A DNA stretch of 64,000 nt from Thalassobium sp. (GCA_002733205.1 NVUW01000007.1:1-64000), one strand, 5' to 3'. Numbered from the stretch's first letter, positions 29,301-37,905 are shown. Notes: generated by a model not told the origin, from the sequence alone. Made by a program: numbers and translations.

Positions 29301-29514
29301 CCGGGATGGACACCAGCTGCTCGACTTCACGGGCGCTGGCACCGGGAAAGCCAATGAACACGTTGGCGAATGTCACATCAATCTGCGGCTCTTCTTCTTT
29401 TGGCGTTACCATAATGGCGAAGAATCCGAGCAGCAGGCCCAATAAGGCCAGCAGCGGAGTGATCGCCGAGTTCTGGAAAGCCTGAGCGGTTTTTCCGGAA
29501 ATACCGAGCGCCAT
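26323..29514 (-). CDS. RND efflux pump, inner-membrane permease (second system)
   Basis: The 1063-residue protein follows the RND layout. TM1 includes ITPLLALLGLLLGFFAIMVT followed by the PKEEEPQIDV start of the first periplasmic domain; TM4 has SIGILVDDAIVVVENIHRHL, the usual acidic proton relay. The second half has MIGMIALAGIIVRNSILLVD. It starts 2 bp after the adaptor stop. There is no outer-membrane factor in this operon, so it probably uses a shared TolC-type duct. Substrate unknown. Confidence 0.95.
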   Translation of the reverse strand: MALGISGKTAQAFQNSAITPLLALLGLLLGFFAIMVTPKEEEPQIDVTFANVFIGFPGASAREVEQLVSIPAEQVLSEIKGVDDIFSISQPGQAILTVAFEVGIPREEAILNLYNQVYSNNDWFPQNLGVMPPVIKPMGIDDVPIMGVTLWSESDQVTAAQLTQVAHALETELKRIPGTRDIYTLGGHNSVVKVELDPARMNGHGLAFDDVRNALLSANAGGYHQPLVQNNQVIQIQAGSFLKTREELGQLIVGKDKSGLVYLADVANIQQQPDIPDQAVFTRKLGQKASRPAVTLAIAKQPGMNAIDITQAIEQRLDDLHNRLIPANIKAEVTRDYGVTAKDKSDKLIAKLLFATAAVVVLVLAAMSWREAIIVGGAIFITLAITLFASWVWGFTLNRVSLFALIFSIGILVDDAIVVVENIHRHLHMGGKKLLEVIPAAVDEVGGPTILATFTVIAALMPMAFVTGLMGPYMSPIPINASTGMLISLVVAFVVTPWLSYKLLKNNIPDAAHGDDEADPKQGKLYDAFNRLMRPFIEGATAGRKRLLLFAGVSALIMLAVALPVFKLVVLKMLPFDNKSEFQIIVDMPEGTPVEQTLRVLEELSDELMTVPEIKDVQLYAGTAAPINFNGLVRQYYLRALPHQGDIQVNLVDKHQRDRQSHDIALSVREPLQAIGKTLNANVKIVEVPPGPPVMAPIVAEVYGPDYERQIAAAKQLRVLFESTPDIVDTDDWVEADQEQWLLDIDRQRATMLGVAQSSIVQAINTALGGEDVSYLHTEQNKYPLPIRLELSEGDKVNLNQLLVMKVRAADGRFIALSDLVQIRKGITEKTIYHKNLQPVVFVTADMAGDLDSPLYGLFSMAFGMADAGMNWQQMYIQQPPLTDDISVKWDGEWQITYETFRDMGIAYGVGMILIYLLVVGQFRSYLVPLIIMAPIPLTIIGVMPGHALFGAQFTATSMIGMIALAGIIVRNSILLVDFINQKTAEGMRFEDAVIVSAAVRSRPIVLTAVAAMIGAFFILDDPIFNGLAISLIFGILVSTLLTLVIIPLLYFAAFRKTYSAKP

Positions 29515-29516
29515 GG

Positions 29517-30605
29517 TTATTCTCCCTGTGAGCCGATTGCGGCCAGCTGGGCCAGAGCGTCACTGACGATTTCATCACCGGCGCTCAGACCGGACAAAAT
29601 TTCTACCAGGCCGTCATCACGGTTGCCGGTACGCACCTGGCGTAACTCTGGCTGGCCGTTATCGAGCACGTAGACCGACGTCAGTTCAGAGCGTTGCAGC
29701 AGGGCGCTGGCTGGAATTAAAAGTGCACTGCGTTCACCGGTTTGGACGCGGATGATGCTCCACTGGCCCGGGTACAGATCACGACCCGTGGCACTCTGAC
29801 TGCCGGCCGGTAAGTTGGCACGCAGGCGCACACTGTGGTGGCTGGCATCGGCATAAGGAAAGAGCACGACGTTGTTGGGGGTAATGCTTTGCTCACCAAC
29901 GCGAACCTGAATCTGACTGGCGTCCTGATATTGGCTGGCGATGCGTTGCGGTGCATCGGCGACCGCGCGCAATTGCTCAAGGGATATGCCGGTCATCAGC
30001 GGCTGGCCTGGGCTGACCAGTTCGCCCATTTCTACATGACGGGCTTTTACCAGACCGGCATAAGGCGCTTTTACCTTGGTATAAGTCAGTTGTTCTTCCG
30101 CCTGTTTTAACGCGGCGGCGGCGGCTTTAACGCTTGCGGCGGCGCTTTTGGCGCGGGCATTACTGCTGTCGTACTCACCCTGAGACAGGGTGCCTTGCTT
30201 AAACAGACGGGCGTTACGGGTCAGTAATACCTGGGCATCTTCATTCTGTGCTTTGGCCTGGGCCAGATTGGCGCGGGCTTGTTCCAGTTGAGCCTGTTGC
30301 TGGGTATCAACGATTTCCAGCAGCAGAGCGCCTTGCTCCACCCGGTCGTTTACATCGTAGTGTACGGCTTTAATGGCACCGCTGGTCTGCGCTGAAATCG
30401 TGCTTTCGTGCACGGCTTCCAGGGTGGCTTCCAGATCAAAAAATACCGGTACGGTTGTCGGTTGCAGGGTTTGGGTTGCCAGAGTCTGTCGGGTGGTCTG
30501 GCTCTCTGCTGCCTGGGCGTTGGTGTTCAATAAAGGTAAGGCCAGCAAAGCCAGGCTCAGGGTGCGCAGCAGCAAACGATGCGACGAAGGCTGTGTGGTC
30601 GGCAT
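29517..30605 (-). CDS. RND efflux periplasmic adaptor (second system)
   Basis: The 362-residue protein has a signal-like N-terminus (LLLRTLSLALLALPLLNTNA with an AQA cleavage site), lipoyl half-motifs around a coiled-coil hairpin (QQQAQLEQARANLAQAKAQ to EEQLTYTKVKAPYAGLVKAR) and the beta-barrel domain. It is first in a two-gene operon with the pump at 26323-29514. An AT-rich palindromic site lies about 43 bp upstream of its start codon and probably controls the pair. Confidence 0.94.
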   Translation of the reverse strand: MPTTQPSSHRLLLRTLSLALLALPLLNTNAQAAESQTTRQTLATQTLQPTTVPVFFDLEATLEAVHESTISAQTSGAIKAVHYDVNDRVEQGALLLEIVDTQQQAQLEQARANLAQAKAQNEDAQVLLTRNARLFKQGTLSQGEYDSSNARAKSAAASVKAAAAALKQAEEQLTYTKVKAPYAGLVKARHVEMGELVSPGQPLMTGISLEQLRAVADAPQRIASQYQDASQIQVRVGEQSITPNNVVLFPYADASHHSVRLRANLPAGSQSATGRDLYPGQWSIIRVQTGERSALLIPASALLQRSELTSVYVLDNGQPELRQVRTGNRDDGLVEILSGLSAGDEIVSDALAQLAAIGSQGE

Positions 30606-30647
30606 GAAAAATTCCTCTCTGAATTAGACGGCAGCAGGTAATAATCA

Positions 30648-30676
30648 ATATTACTACATTAGAATATACTAATATT
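30648..30676 (-). promoter_or_regulatory. AT-rich palindromic operator upstream of the adaptor-RND operon
   Basis: AATATTA (30648-30654) and TAATATT (30670-30676) are inverted repeats, and inside them ATTAG-AATATA-CTAAT (30658-30673) forms a second dyad. This resembles operators of ArsR/SmtB-type repressors. No such regulator gene lies in the window, so the pairing is an inference from site shape. Confidence 0.55.
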
Positions 30677-30844
30677 ATAATTGCAACCTTGTCCTGACAG
30701 CCGGTGACGGGCTGGTCATCAGTATAGGGGATGCCGGGAAGTCTGATTTCTTTGGGTCTGTCTGAAGGCTCGAGAGGAGTGGACAGTGCGCCATTTTGCG
30801 GGAAGGGCTGTGGCGCTTCACGAATTGAAGAAGGTGCCCGAGGT

Positions 30845-31528
30845 TTACAGTATCTGCCAGGGCGCTTGCCAGGTTTCGGGCAGGCTGGCCCAGTGGCCAT
30901 GATCCGGCAGGCAGCTCAGCACAATGTCCTGCGCGGCACAGCCGTCGCTTTCATCACGAAAGCAGAGCATAAACGCATGCAGATAGGTACGGTCGGCATT
31001 ATCTCCGCCGTAGCGGCTGTCGCCATCAATGGCGGCCCCCAGGCTTTTCAGGGCAACGCGCAGCTGATGCGTACGGCCGGTCAGGGGTTTAAGTAAGAAC
31101 AAACGTTTTTGCGCCTGTTCATCAAAGTGGCTGATAAAGCGGGTGATGGCCGGATTGTTGCTGCTGCGTTGCAGTAACCAGCTGCCGTTGCGGCCTTTGC
31201 TCATATCGCCTTTGACCCAGCCCTGTTTCTTTTTCGGCTTCTGCGCGCTTTGTGCCAGATAATACTTCTGGATCTTATGTTCCGCGAACAGAGCGCTCAG
31301 CCGCGCTGCTGCGCTGGCATTTTTGGCCAGCAGAATAATCCCTGAGGTGACTTTATCGAGGCGGTGAACCGGCCATAACGGGAAATCAAATTGCTGTTCT
31401 GCCTGCACCACCAGACCCGCTTCGCCGTCTTCGCTGTGCATGCCAATGCCTGCTGGCTTATGGATGGCCAGCCAGTCGGCGGTTTGTCCGATAACAGCGA
31501 AGGGCTGCAGGTTTTGAGGGTGAGTCAT
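30845..31528 (-). CDS. RluA-family RNA pseudouridine synthase
   Basis: The 227-residue protein has the catalytic motif VHRLDKVTSGIILLAKN with the essential Asp, the early IHKPAGIGMHS motif and the late LKPLTGRTHQLRVAL and DSRYGG motifs of RluA-type enzymes. No S4 domain is present. It matches a short RluA subgroup seen in gammaproteobacteria; the RNA target is not known. I chose the ATG at 31528 because the frame upstream is read from the neighbouring small gene in another phase. Confidence 0.92.
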   Translation of the reverse strand: MTHPQNLQPFAVIGQTADWLAIHKPAGIGMHSEDGEAGLVVQAEQQFDFPLWPVHRLDKVTSGIILLAKNASAAARLSALFAEHKIQKYYLAQSAQKPKKKQGWVKGDMSKGRNGSWLLQRSSNNPAITRFISHFDEQAQKRLFLLKPLTGRTHQLRVALKSLGAAIDGDSRYGGDNADRTYLHAFMLCFRDESDGCAAQDIVLSCLPDHGHWASLPETWQAPWQIL

Positions 31529-31562
31529 GAATGGGGAGAATCGGGTGGCAGGAAATCCGCTA

Positions 31563-31715
31563 CTAGCGGCTTTCCTGCTCCATGATTTCCAGTAAACGAC
31601 GCACCAGAGCTTCAAACAGTTGTGCCTGTTCGTTGCTGCTGTCGGCGCTGAGGCTGTACATCAGGCGTTCGATTTCGGCGCGTGACATATAGCGTACGGT
31701 AACCGGGGTGGTCAT
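31563..31715 (-). CDS. small conserved-looking helical protein (50 residues)
   Basis: This short frame starts at ATG 31715 with AAGGA 8 bases upstream and reads MTTPVTVRYMSRAEIERLMY, then a second helix rich in Glu, Leu and Arg, ending QESR. It sits in a same-strand series between the outer-membrane protein gene (11 bp away) and the pseudouridine synthase (34 bp away), so it is probably co-transcribed. No family is recognised. A longer frame on the same strand in another phase has no ribosome binding site. Confidence 0.65.
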   Translation of the reverse strand: MTTPVTVRYMSRAEIERLMYSLSADSSNEQAQLFEALVRRLLEIMEQESR

Positions 31716-31726
31716 TTCTGAATTCC

Positions 31727-32287
31727 TTAAAAGCGATAACTGAGCAGCAAATTATGGGTCCAGACGTCACCTTTGCTGACGCCGGCCTGAAGATTTTCGC
31801 TGTTGTAATCCTTGGGGTCACGCAGGGTGGCGGCGAGGTCGAGGGTGATGGCATCAAACTGGGCGCCCACGCCAAACTGCCAGCCCCAACCGTTGAACAC
31901 CCGGTAATGATCGCCGGCGGCACGTTGTACCAGCATTTTTTCATAGTGCCAGGCCGGGCCGGTGTATATACGGAAACCGGGTTCGGCCAGTCCCCAGCCC
32001 CACATTAACTGAGTCTCGCCGCCCTGAAGTTGCACGTCATCTTCACCATTAAGGCGATAAAGAATAAAGCGCGAGGCGGTATGATTGCTCTGTGGGAATT
32101 CGGCAAACAGGCTGAAGCCCTGTTGTTCGCCGTTGGGCAGATACGAAGGGGCATTACCGATATCGGCCTGAAATACTCCGGTACCAACGCGGAAGTTGGT
32201 GGGCTCATTGCTGTCGGCGGCATAGGCAGATACTGCGCAAACAGTAAGCGCTGATATCAACAGAGAGGCGCGCAGAGCGCTATGCAT
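31727..32287 (-). CDS. small outer-membrane beta-barrel protein
   Basis: The 186-residue product starts at ATG 32287 with AAGGA upstream. It has a signal peptide (MHSALRASLLISALTVCAVS, cleavage after AYA) and about eight amphipathic strands with aromatic ends, finishing in LLLSYRF with the C-terminal Phe typical of barrel proteins. Size and layout are like OmpA/OmpX/OmpW-type 8-stranded barrels. I do not recognise a specific family. Upstream codons to 32398 are read by chance. Confidence 0.82.
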   Translation of the reverse strand: MHSALRASLLISALTVCAVSAYAADSNEPTNFRVGTGVFQADIGNAPSYLPNGEQQGFSLFAEFPQSNHTASRFILYRLNGEDDVQLQGGETQLMWGWGLAEPGFRIYTGPAWHYEKMLVQRAAGDHYRVFNGWGWQFGVGAQFDAITLDLAATLRDPKDYNSENLQAGVSKGDVWTHNLLLSYRF

Positions 32288-32467
32288 CGTATTGTCCTTA
32301 TTCGGTGTTCTGGGCTTGGTGTGGCGTGTTTTTGCACCACTGACGAAGCGTATGGTCAGGATGGCGCCAAGGCTATCCCAGCCCTTGGATGATGGCAAGC
32401 CGGACGGCGCAGCCGGGTTGCAACGGTCTATACTGATACTCTTTATAATTAAGGAGACGATGTTCCG

Positions 32468-32863
32468 ATGTACTATTTACGCCTGATGTTTCGCGGTTTG
32501 TCTGGCTGTTTGCTGCTGGCCCTTTTGGCGGTATCTGCCGCGTTTGCCGGTGACGACCAGAACCTGTTGGCGTACCCGGTGCAGGATGCCCGAGATACGT
32601 TCCGCAGCGGGCAGTATGAATTTGTCGGAATTCAGTTGGCTGATGGCGTAGAATTGCCTGGTCTTAAAGACGCAGAGGCGCAAACAGTACGACGTGATTA
32701 TCGTATCCGGCCGCTGAACAAGCGCTGGGAAACCTTTGCTAATGTTGAAGATGATCCGGCCAAACTGCTCAGACTGCGTCAATATGCGTTGCGTTTTAAT
32801 CTGACCATGTGGCGCCTGTTACAGAAAAAAGAGTTGCAGGATGCAACCCGCTATCGCTACTGA
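32468..32863 (+). CDS. exported hypothetical protein
   Basis: The 131-residue protein has a signal peptide (LSGCLLLALLAVSAAFA followed by GDDQ) and a soluble mature part of about 100 residues with many charged residues. AAGGAGA lies 12 bp upstream of the ATG at 32468; an earlier out-of-frame ATG at 32460 gives only an eight-residue peptide. No family is recognised. The YkgJ-type gene follows 43 bp later on the same strand. Confidence 0.78.
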   Translation: MYYLRLMFRGLSGCLLLALLAVSAAFAGDDQNLLAYPVQDARDTFRSGQYEFVGIQLADGVELPGLKDAEAQTVRRDYRIRPLNKRWETFANVEDDPAKLLRLRQYALRFNLTMWRLLQKKELQDATRYRY

Positions 32864-32906
32864 GGCCTGATACAGCCTCTTCCCGCTAATGACGTAAGAG
32901 GTTTCT

Positions 32907-33176
32907 GTGGATTGCCGACTCGGTTGTGGTGCCTGTTGTATTGCCCCGTCTATTTCTTCTCCTATTCCTGGTATGCCGGCGGGCAAAGCCGCCGGTGAAC
33001 GTTGCATTCAATTGGATGAGCGTAACCTTTGTCTGTTGTTTGGTGATCCGCGCCGGCCAGCGGTGTGTGGTGACTTTAAAGCGGATGAGGAAGTATGCGC
33101 TGCGGATAATCCAACGGCGCTGGAAAACCTGACCTTACTTGAGAGCTCAACTGCCATTATCGTGCGCTCGCACTGA
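32907..33176 (+). CDS. YkgJ-family cysteine-cluster protein
   Basis: The 89-residue protein starts at GTG 32907 with AGAGG upstream. It has the YkgJ/CxxCxxCC-type cysteine pattern (CRLGCGACC near residues 3-11, then C33, C42 and C54), so it probably binds zinc or an iron-sulfur cluster. The family has no assigned reaction. A terminator follows. Confidence 0.85.
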   Translation: MDCRLGCGACCIAPSISSPIPGMPAGKAAGERCIQLDERNLCLLFGDPRRPAVCGDFKADEEVCAADNPTALENLTLLESSTAIIVRSH

Positions 33177-33192
33177 CGGGAAAAATCCTCCT

Positions 33193-33218
33193 AAAAAAGC
33201 AGCCGATGGCTGCTTTTT
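33193..33218 (+). terminator. intrinsic terminator between convergent genes
   Basis: AAAAAAGCAGCC / GGCTGCTTTTT with a three-base loop, T-rich on both strands; it can serve the YkgJ-type gene and the convergent chemoreceptor gene. Confidence 0.9.
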
Positions 33219-33241
33219 CAGGGGCTGGCGTTATGCAGGGA

Positions 33242-34852
33242 TCAGAGACGGAATTTCTTCACCAGCGTACTGAGGTGGTTGGCCATATTGACCAGACGTT
33301 TGGCAATCTCGGTTGTTTGCTCGGCACTTTGTGAGGTGTTCAGCGAGTGCGTGCTGATGCTGTCGATGCCCTGACTGACATTGCGGCCAACCTCAACCTG
33401 CATGTGCATGCGTTTCAGTGTTTCGTCATTCAGGCTGCTCATCCGCTCAACGTGCTCGGTCATACTGTGCAGGGCTTTTGCGGCTTCATTCACCCGTTCC
33501 ATCCCTTCTTCGGCGGTGCTCTGTGCTTTGTGCATGGAGTCGACGGCATGGCGGGCTTCTGATTGCAGCTGCTCGATCATGCTTTCAATTTCCTGTGTTG
33601 ATTCGTGGGTGCGCTGCGACAGGGTACGCACTTCATCCGCGACAACGGCAAAGCCACGACCGGAATCACCGGCACGGGCGGCCTCAATCGCGGCGTTCAG
33701 GGCCAGCAGGTTGGTTTGTTCGGCAATGCCTTTGATCACCCCGAGAACGCCGCCAACGTTATTACTGCGCTGATCCAGAGAGGCAATGACTTCGGCGGTT
33801 GACTGAATGGCGCTGTTCATGGTGTTGATGCTGGCGGTCGCCTGATCGGTTTTAGTGACCCCGGTACGGGCGACGACTTTCGCTTCTGCGGAGGCCTGGC
33901 TGCTCTGTTCGGCGTTGGCCATCACCAGCTGAATGCTTTCGTGCAGTTCTTCGATGGCGTGCTGAATCTGGGTTGTTTCTGTTTTCTGTGACTGAGCGGC
34001 CTTTAATGATTTACTGGAAGATACATTAATGCTTTTCGCGGCATCTTCGAGTTCGCCGGAGGAATTAACCACCTGGCGCAATGAATCAGAAAAACGTTCA
34101 ATCATTTTGTTGAGCGCCATGGCTGTGCGGCCCATTTCGTCTTCACTGTCGACTTTCACCAGTTGCGTCAGATCGGAATTACGCTCCATCTGATCCAGTG
34201 TGCTGTGCATGCGACGCACCGGAGAAATAATCACTTTACGCAGCAGCAGGGACAGAATAATCAGGGCGGTGATAAACATCGTGGCCTGAGTCAAACCCAT
34301 TTTCAGCATGTTACTGAAAATATGGCTATCCAGTTCCTCCAGGGAATAGCTGATGCGGATAGCACCGAGCACATCGCCTTCTTTGGCCTGATGGCAGCCG
34401 AGACAATTGGTACCGCGGTAATTTTCATGGGCCAGTACCGGGGTGAGAAAGGTCAGGGTGTGGCCATTTTTATCGTCGTTTTCAATCAATATCTCTTCAC
34501 CGGCCAGCGCGCGGCGATCAAGATCATCCAGGGGATATTCATGCTCATACCCTTTACCATACATCGCGTCGATTTTGGGGCTGCGCAGCATACGCGCTTC
34601 AACGATATTGTTATCCGACAGCAGTTTGGTCCGCACCAGTTCACGGTTGGAAATAGCACCGGATATCATCAGCATATTCATGGTGTCGAGGTAACCGGAT
34701 GCCTTATCCCGCAGTTGAGAATGCACCATATCCGAACTCAATTTGCGCTCAGCGGAGACGGCAACACTGATGACAACAATCAGAACGAGCAAGAAGATAC
34801 TGCCCAGGGCAAAGTACACTTTATGCTGTATGGACAGGCTATTACCCTTCAT
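33242..34852 (-). CDS. methyl-accepting chemotaxis protein with a heme-c motif in the sensor domain
   Basis: The 536-residue receptor has TM1 (about residues 13-33), a periplasmic sensor (34-186), TM2 (about 187-206), a HAMP domain and a long cytoplasmic coiled coil with the hairpin tip [20 protein letters not shown] and [15 protein letters not shown]. The periplasmic domain contains C150-L-G-C-H154, a CxxCH covalent heme-attachment motif, so it probably senses redox state, oxygen or NO (inference). The receptor lacks the C-terminal CheR-tether pentapeptide. It stands alone, convergent to the YkgJ-type gene. Confidence 0.93.
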   Translation of the reverse strand: MKGNSLSIQHKVYFALGSIFLLVLIVVISVAVSAERKLSSDMVHSQLRDKASGYLDTMNMLMISGAISNRELVRTKLLSDNNIVEARMLRSPKIDAMYGKGYEHEYPLDDLDRRALAGEEILIENDDKNGHTLTFLTPVLAHENYRGTNCLGCHQAKEGDVLGAIRISYSLEELDSHIFSNMLKMGLTQATMFITALIILSLLLRKVIISPVRRMHSTLDQMERNSDLTQLVKVDSEDEMGRTAMALNKMIERFSDSLRQVVNSSGELEDAAKSINVSSSKSLKAAQSQKTETTQIQHAIEELHESIQLVMANAEQSSQASAEAKVVARTGVTKTDQATASINTMNSAIQSTAEVIASLDQRSNNVGGVLGVIKGIAEQTNLLALNAAIEAARAGDSGRGFAVVADEVRTLSQRTHESTQEIESMIEQLQSEARHAVDSMHKAQSTAEEGMERVNEAAKALHSMTEHVERMSSLNDETLKRMHMQVEVGRNVSQGIDSISTHSLNTSQSAEQTTEIAKRLVNMANHLSTLVKKFRL

Positions 34853-34946
34853 GAATTTTCCTTAGTTAGTGGCAGCATGACGGACGTTATATTCAAGCCT
34901 AGACCATTACTGAAAACTGGCTAACTTATTGAGAGGTAGAATATTT

Positions 34947-35258
34947 ATGTACAAATTCGTGTTCTTTGTACCGCAATCGCATGTGGAAGATGTGAAAGCC
35001 GCCGTGTTTGCTGCGGGTGGTGGAAAAATTGGGGATTATCAGGAATGCTGCTGGCAGGTAGCGGGAAGCGGACAATTCCGCCCGTCAGCGGCGGCTAATC
35101 CTTTTATTGGCAACGCCGGAGAGCTGGAGCGGGTGGATGAGTACCGGGTGGAAATGGTTTGTGCTGATGATCAGATCCGCGCCGCTGTAGCGGCACTCAA
35201 GGCGGCCCATCCTTATGAGGAGCCGGCTTATGATGTGTGGCGGCTGGCCGACTTTTGA
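34947..35258 (+). CDS. NIF3/YqfO-like stand-alone PII-fold domain protein
   Basis: The 103-residue protein resembles the central domain inserted in NIF3/YqfO proteins: MYKFVFFVPQSHVEDVKAAV, then GGGKIGDYQECCWQ, GQFRP, and AAHPYEEPAYDVW. It occurs here without the NIF3 halves, as known in many proteobacteria. It is expected to be a cytosolic trimeric protein; its role is unknown. Start at ATG 34947 with GAGAGG upstream. Confidence 0.9.
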   Translation: MYKFVFFVPQSHVEDVKAAVFAAGGGKIGDYQECCWQVAGSGQFRPSAAANPFIGNAGELERVDEYRVEMVCADDQIRAAVAALKAAHPYEEPAYDVWRLADF

Positions 35259-35288
35259 TGGAACGTCAATGTTGAAATGCGGATGTCT

Positions 35289-35840
35289 TTAATGTTCTTT
35301 GGGTAATGCCTGATGTGGCTGAATATCAAACACATGGGTGTTTTGCTGCACAGACCGATCAGCAAAATAGCGCTTGAGGGTTTGGCTGACCGTCGGGAAG
35401 GCTAACTCTTGCCAGGGAATGTCTTCTTCTTTAAACAGCGCGACTTCGAGGCTTTCCTCTCCGGCACCGAACTCGGCTTCAGGTAAAGCCGCCAGAAAGA
35501 ATATATGCACCTGATCAATGTGCGGCACGGTAATCATGCTGAACAATGATTGCAGTTCGACCGTTGCCTGGGCTTCTTCCAGAGTTTCACGCAGTGCCGC
35601 CTGCTCGGTGCTTTCACCGTTTTCCATAAAGCCGGCGGGCAGCGTCCAGAAGCCACGGCGTGGTTCGATGGCGCGGCGACAGAGTAATACCTGACCGTTA
35701 TGAACCGGCAGTGTGCCCGCGACGATGCGTGGATTCTGATAAAAAATGGTATTGCAGGCAGGGCAGACAAAACGCGGACGGTTATCACCGACAGGAGTTG
35801 TAAAATTCAGTTCGTTGGCGCAATGGCTGCAGTATTTCAT
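35289..35840 (-). CDS. Nudix hydrolase with N-terminal zinc ribbon
   Basis: The 183-residue protein begins with a zinc ribbon (CSHCANEL, then CPACNTIFYQNPR) followed by a Nudix domain whose box reads GFMENGESTEQAALRETLEE. This layout is related to NudC-type pyrophosphatases but shorter, without the N-terminal NudC domain. It probably hydrolyses a nucleotide diphosphate derivative. The convergent gene at 34947-35258 ends 30 bp away. Confidence 0.93.
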   Translation of the reverse strand: MKYCSHCANELNFTTPVGDNRPRFVCPACNTIFYQNPRIVAGTLPVHNGQVLLCRRAIEPRRGFWTLPAGFMENGESTEQAALRETLEEAQATVELQSLFSMITVPHIDQVHIFFLAALPEAEFGAGEESLEVALFKEEDIPWQELAFPTVSQTLKRYFADRSVQQNTHVFDIQPHQALPKEH

Positions 35841-35884
35841 TCCTTATCCCGGCGGCTGAAAAAGAGTCGCCGAGTATAACCGAC

Positions 35885-36238
35885 TCAGGAACCGAGCCGG
35901 AACGGGAAAGGAATAACATTATTGCCGGTTACATGGACGGGCATGGCAGTATGGTCGGCGAGTGGGATGGCTTCTGTGCTGTCTGCAAGGTTCAGACTCT
36001 CAACCATGCTGTGCAGACGCTCATGCATCATGCGCGACATGCGCAGACAGGCTGACAGTGGATTGCTGGCGCGCTGGCGCTCCATATCAATCTGAAACTG
36101 CAGGCCACGCAGACGGCGGCGGAAGTCTTCGTTGGCGTTGTTGATGGTTTTTTCAATCAGGCGCTGACGCAGCGCTTCCAGCGCATCCGGGTCATGATCG
36201 GCCAGGTTTTTCAGTTCATCAAAAGGCGGCAGTTGCAC
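35885..36238 (-). CDS. DUF3135 domain protein
   Basis: The 117-residue protein matches the DUF3135 pattern: LPPFDELKNLADHDPDALEA, then RRRLRGLQFQIDMERQRA and NPLSACLRMSRMMHE. The start is GTG 36238, with GGGGAGAG upstream. It is probably a cytosolic helical protein; function unknown. It lies 44 bp upstream of the Nudix gene on the same strand and may be co-transcribed. Confidence 0.9.
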   Translation of the reverse strand: MQLPPFDELKNLADHDPDALEALRQRLIEKTINNANEDFRRRLRGLQFQIDMERQRASNPLSACLRMSRMMHERLHSMVESLNLADSTEAIPLADHTAMPVHVTGNNVIPFPFRLGS

Positions 36239-36572
36239 AACAGACTCTCCCCGCAGGTGTTTATTTGCATTTTTCTGGATTTAGTCTACCGAATTACAAG
36301 ATGTGACAAAATCCCCCGTGAGGGTTGGTGACGCTGCCTAACTGACTGAATTACTTGATAAAAATTACCATCCTGGCGGTCTGCTTGAAGTCAAATTCGT
36401 TTAAAAACAGGATGTTAACTGAACAAGGTAAAGGTTGTTACGAGGCCAGGTAACAGATAATTGATGCGATCGTATGACTTTTTAATGACGAAAAAATATA
36501 ACAGCAGTCTTATTGGTGAGCTGACCCAGAGTGACACTGGCCCGCTTTTACTCCACAGATTACAATGACAAC
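36239..36572. other. intergenic region between divergent genes
   Basis: About 330 bp without a convincing gene. It separates the minus-strand DUF3135 gene from the plus-strand Nudix gene and should hold both promoters. A 71-codon minus-strand frame here lacks a ribosome binding site and looks random. No clear operator was found. Confidence 0.4.
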
Positions 36573-37145
36573 ATGACTTCATCTCCGCTCTTCGATTATC
36601 TGCAACTGCGGTTGCAGCAACACCAGCCACGTAAAGTGCAGCAACCCGATCTGGCCGAAGCCGGTGTTCTGGTCGCTTTGACTGACGAAGAGCGGCCGCA
36701 GGTGGTATTAACCCGCCGCGCGGTGCACCTGTCTACCCACAAGGGTGAGGTGGCATTTCCCGGTGGTAAACGCGATCCGGATGATCAGAACATCATCGTC
36801 ACGGCGTTGCGCGAGGCCGAGGAAGAAGTGGCTCTGGCGCGCAGCCGGGTAAGAGTGTTGGGCGAACTGGATCAGGTTGTGTCACGCTTTGGTTATCTGG
36901 TAACACCGGTGCTGGGATTGATTCCGGCACAGGAGCCACTGATCGCCAATCCCGGCGAGCTGGATGCGGTATTCAAAGTGCCACTCAGTCATTTTCAGTT
37001 ACCTCCCAGCCGCTATTTTGAAAGCGGCCATATCCGTATTCCCAGTTACGATTTTGACGGCTTCCACATTTGGGGGCTGACCGCCATGATGATTGCAGAG
37101 ATGATGAACCACCTCTGGGATTGCGATATTCCGTATAAAGTTTAG
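36573..37145 (+). CDS. Nudix hydrolase, CoA pyrophosphatase type
   Basis: The 190-residue protein has the CoA-specific motif before the Nudix box ([19 protein letters not shown]) and the box itself with REAEEEV, as in YeaB/NudL-type proteins that cleave coenzyme A to phosphopantetheine and 3',5'-ADP. I prefer the ATG at 36573; a GTG at 36531 is in frame. It lies 8 bp before the gamma carbonic anhydrase-like gene and probably leads an operon of that gene and the DUF1289 gene. Confidence 0.92.
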   Translation: MTSSPLFDYLQLRLQQHQPRKVQQPDLAEAGVLVALTDEERPQVVLTRRAVHLSTHKGEVAFPGGKRDPDDQNIIVTALREAEEEVALARSRVRVLGELDQVVSRFGYLVTPVLGLIPAQEPLIANPGELDAVFKVPLSHFQLPPSRYFESGHIRIPSYDFDGFHIWGLTAMMIAEMMNHLWDCDIPYKV

Positions 37146-37153
37146 GAGCCATT

Positions 37154-37678
37154 ATGTTTTATCAGCTGGGCGAGCGTCGTCCGACCCGTGGACAGGATGT
37201 GTTTGTTGCCGATGGCGCGAGAGTGATCGGCAGTGTGGCTCTGGGCGACAACAGCAGCATCTGGTTTGGTGTGGTTATCCGCGGTGATAACGATCTGATC
37301 TCCATTGGTGAGCATTCCAATGTGCAGGACAATGCAGTATTGCATACCGACTCCGGTATCCCGCTGGCGCTGGGCAAGGGTGTAACTGTGGGTCATAACG
37401 CCATGCTGCATGGCTGTACGGTGGGCGATTATTCGCTGATCGGTATTAATGCGGTCGTGCTGAACGGCGCTAAAATCGGCAAGCACTGCATCATCGGGGC
37501 GAATGCTCTGGTGCCGGAAAATATGGAAATCCCGGATGGCTCGCTGGTGGTTGGCTCACCGGCCGTCATCAAGCGTCAGTTGAGTGAAATGCAATGCAAA
37601 ATGCTGGAAGGCAGTGCCGCTCATTACGTGCACAACGCTAAACGTTACCGCGAACAATTACAGGAGATTGAGCTGTGA
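37154..37678 (+). CDS. gamma carbonic anhydrase family protein (YrdA-like)
   Basis: The 174-residue protein is a left-handed beta-helix with hexapeptide repeats ([20 protein letters not shown] and [11 protein letters not shown]) and the three metal-ligand histidines expected in [14 protein letters not shown]. Typical bacterial relatives are YrdA/PaaY/CaiE-like trimers whose activity is often unproven. Its stop overlaps the next start by 4 bp. Confidence 0.93.
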   Translation: MFYQLGERRPTRGQDVFVADGARVIGSVALGDNSSIWFGVVIRGDNDLISIGEHSNVQDNAVLHTDSGIPLALGKGVTVGHNAMLHGCTVGDYSLIGINAVVLNGAKIGKHCIIGANALVPENMEIPDGSLVVGSPAVIKRQLSEMQCKMLEGSAAHYVHNAKRYREQLQEIEL

Positions 37679-37872
37679 GTACTCCGGTTCGTTCTCCGTG
37701 TGTGAATATCTGTGCTTTGGATGATAACGACCTGTGCGTTGGCTGTTATCGCAGCGGTGAAGAAATTACCCGCTGGGGTCGTTACAGTGACAATGAGCGT
37801 CGGGTCGTGCTGCAAAAAGTGGCCGAGCGTGAGCGCAATGCAATGAATTATACCCCTGTACAAGCCGACTGA
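37675..37872 (+). CDS. DUF1289 domain protein
   Basis: The 65-residue protein starts at GTG 37675 inside the stop of the upstream gene (GTGA overlap). The motif [18 protein letters not shown], with four cysteines, followed by [14 protein letters not shown] is characteristic of DUF1289, a small probable metal-binding protein of unknown role. Confidence 0.93.
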   Translation: MSTPVRSPCVNICALDDNDLCVGCYRSGEEITRWGRYSDNERRVVLQKVAERERNAMNYTPVQAD

Positions 37873-37905
37873 CCGGCTACCTCTTTCTTTCTGATGGACA
37901 ATACC

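Noticed and set aside
34163-34924. Plus-strand frame of 253 codons
   Set aside because: It is antisense to the chemoreceptor gene.
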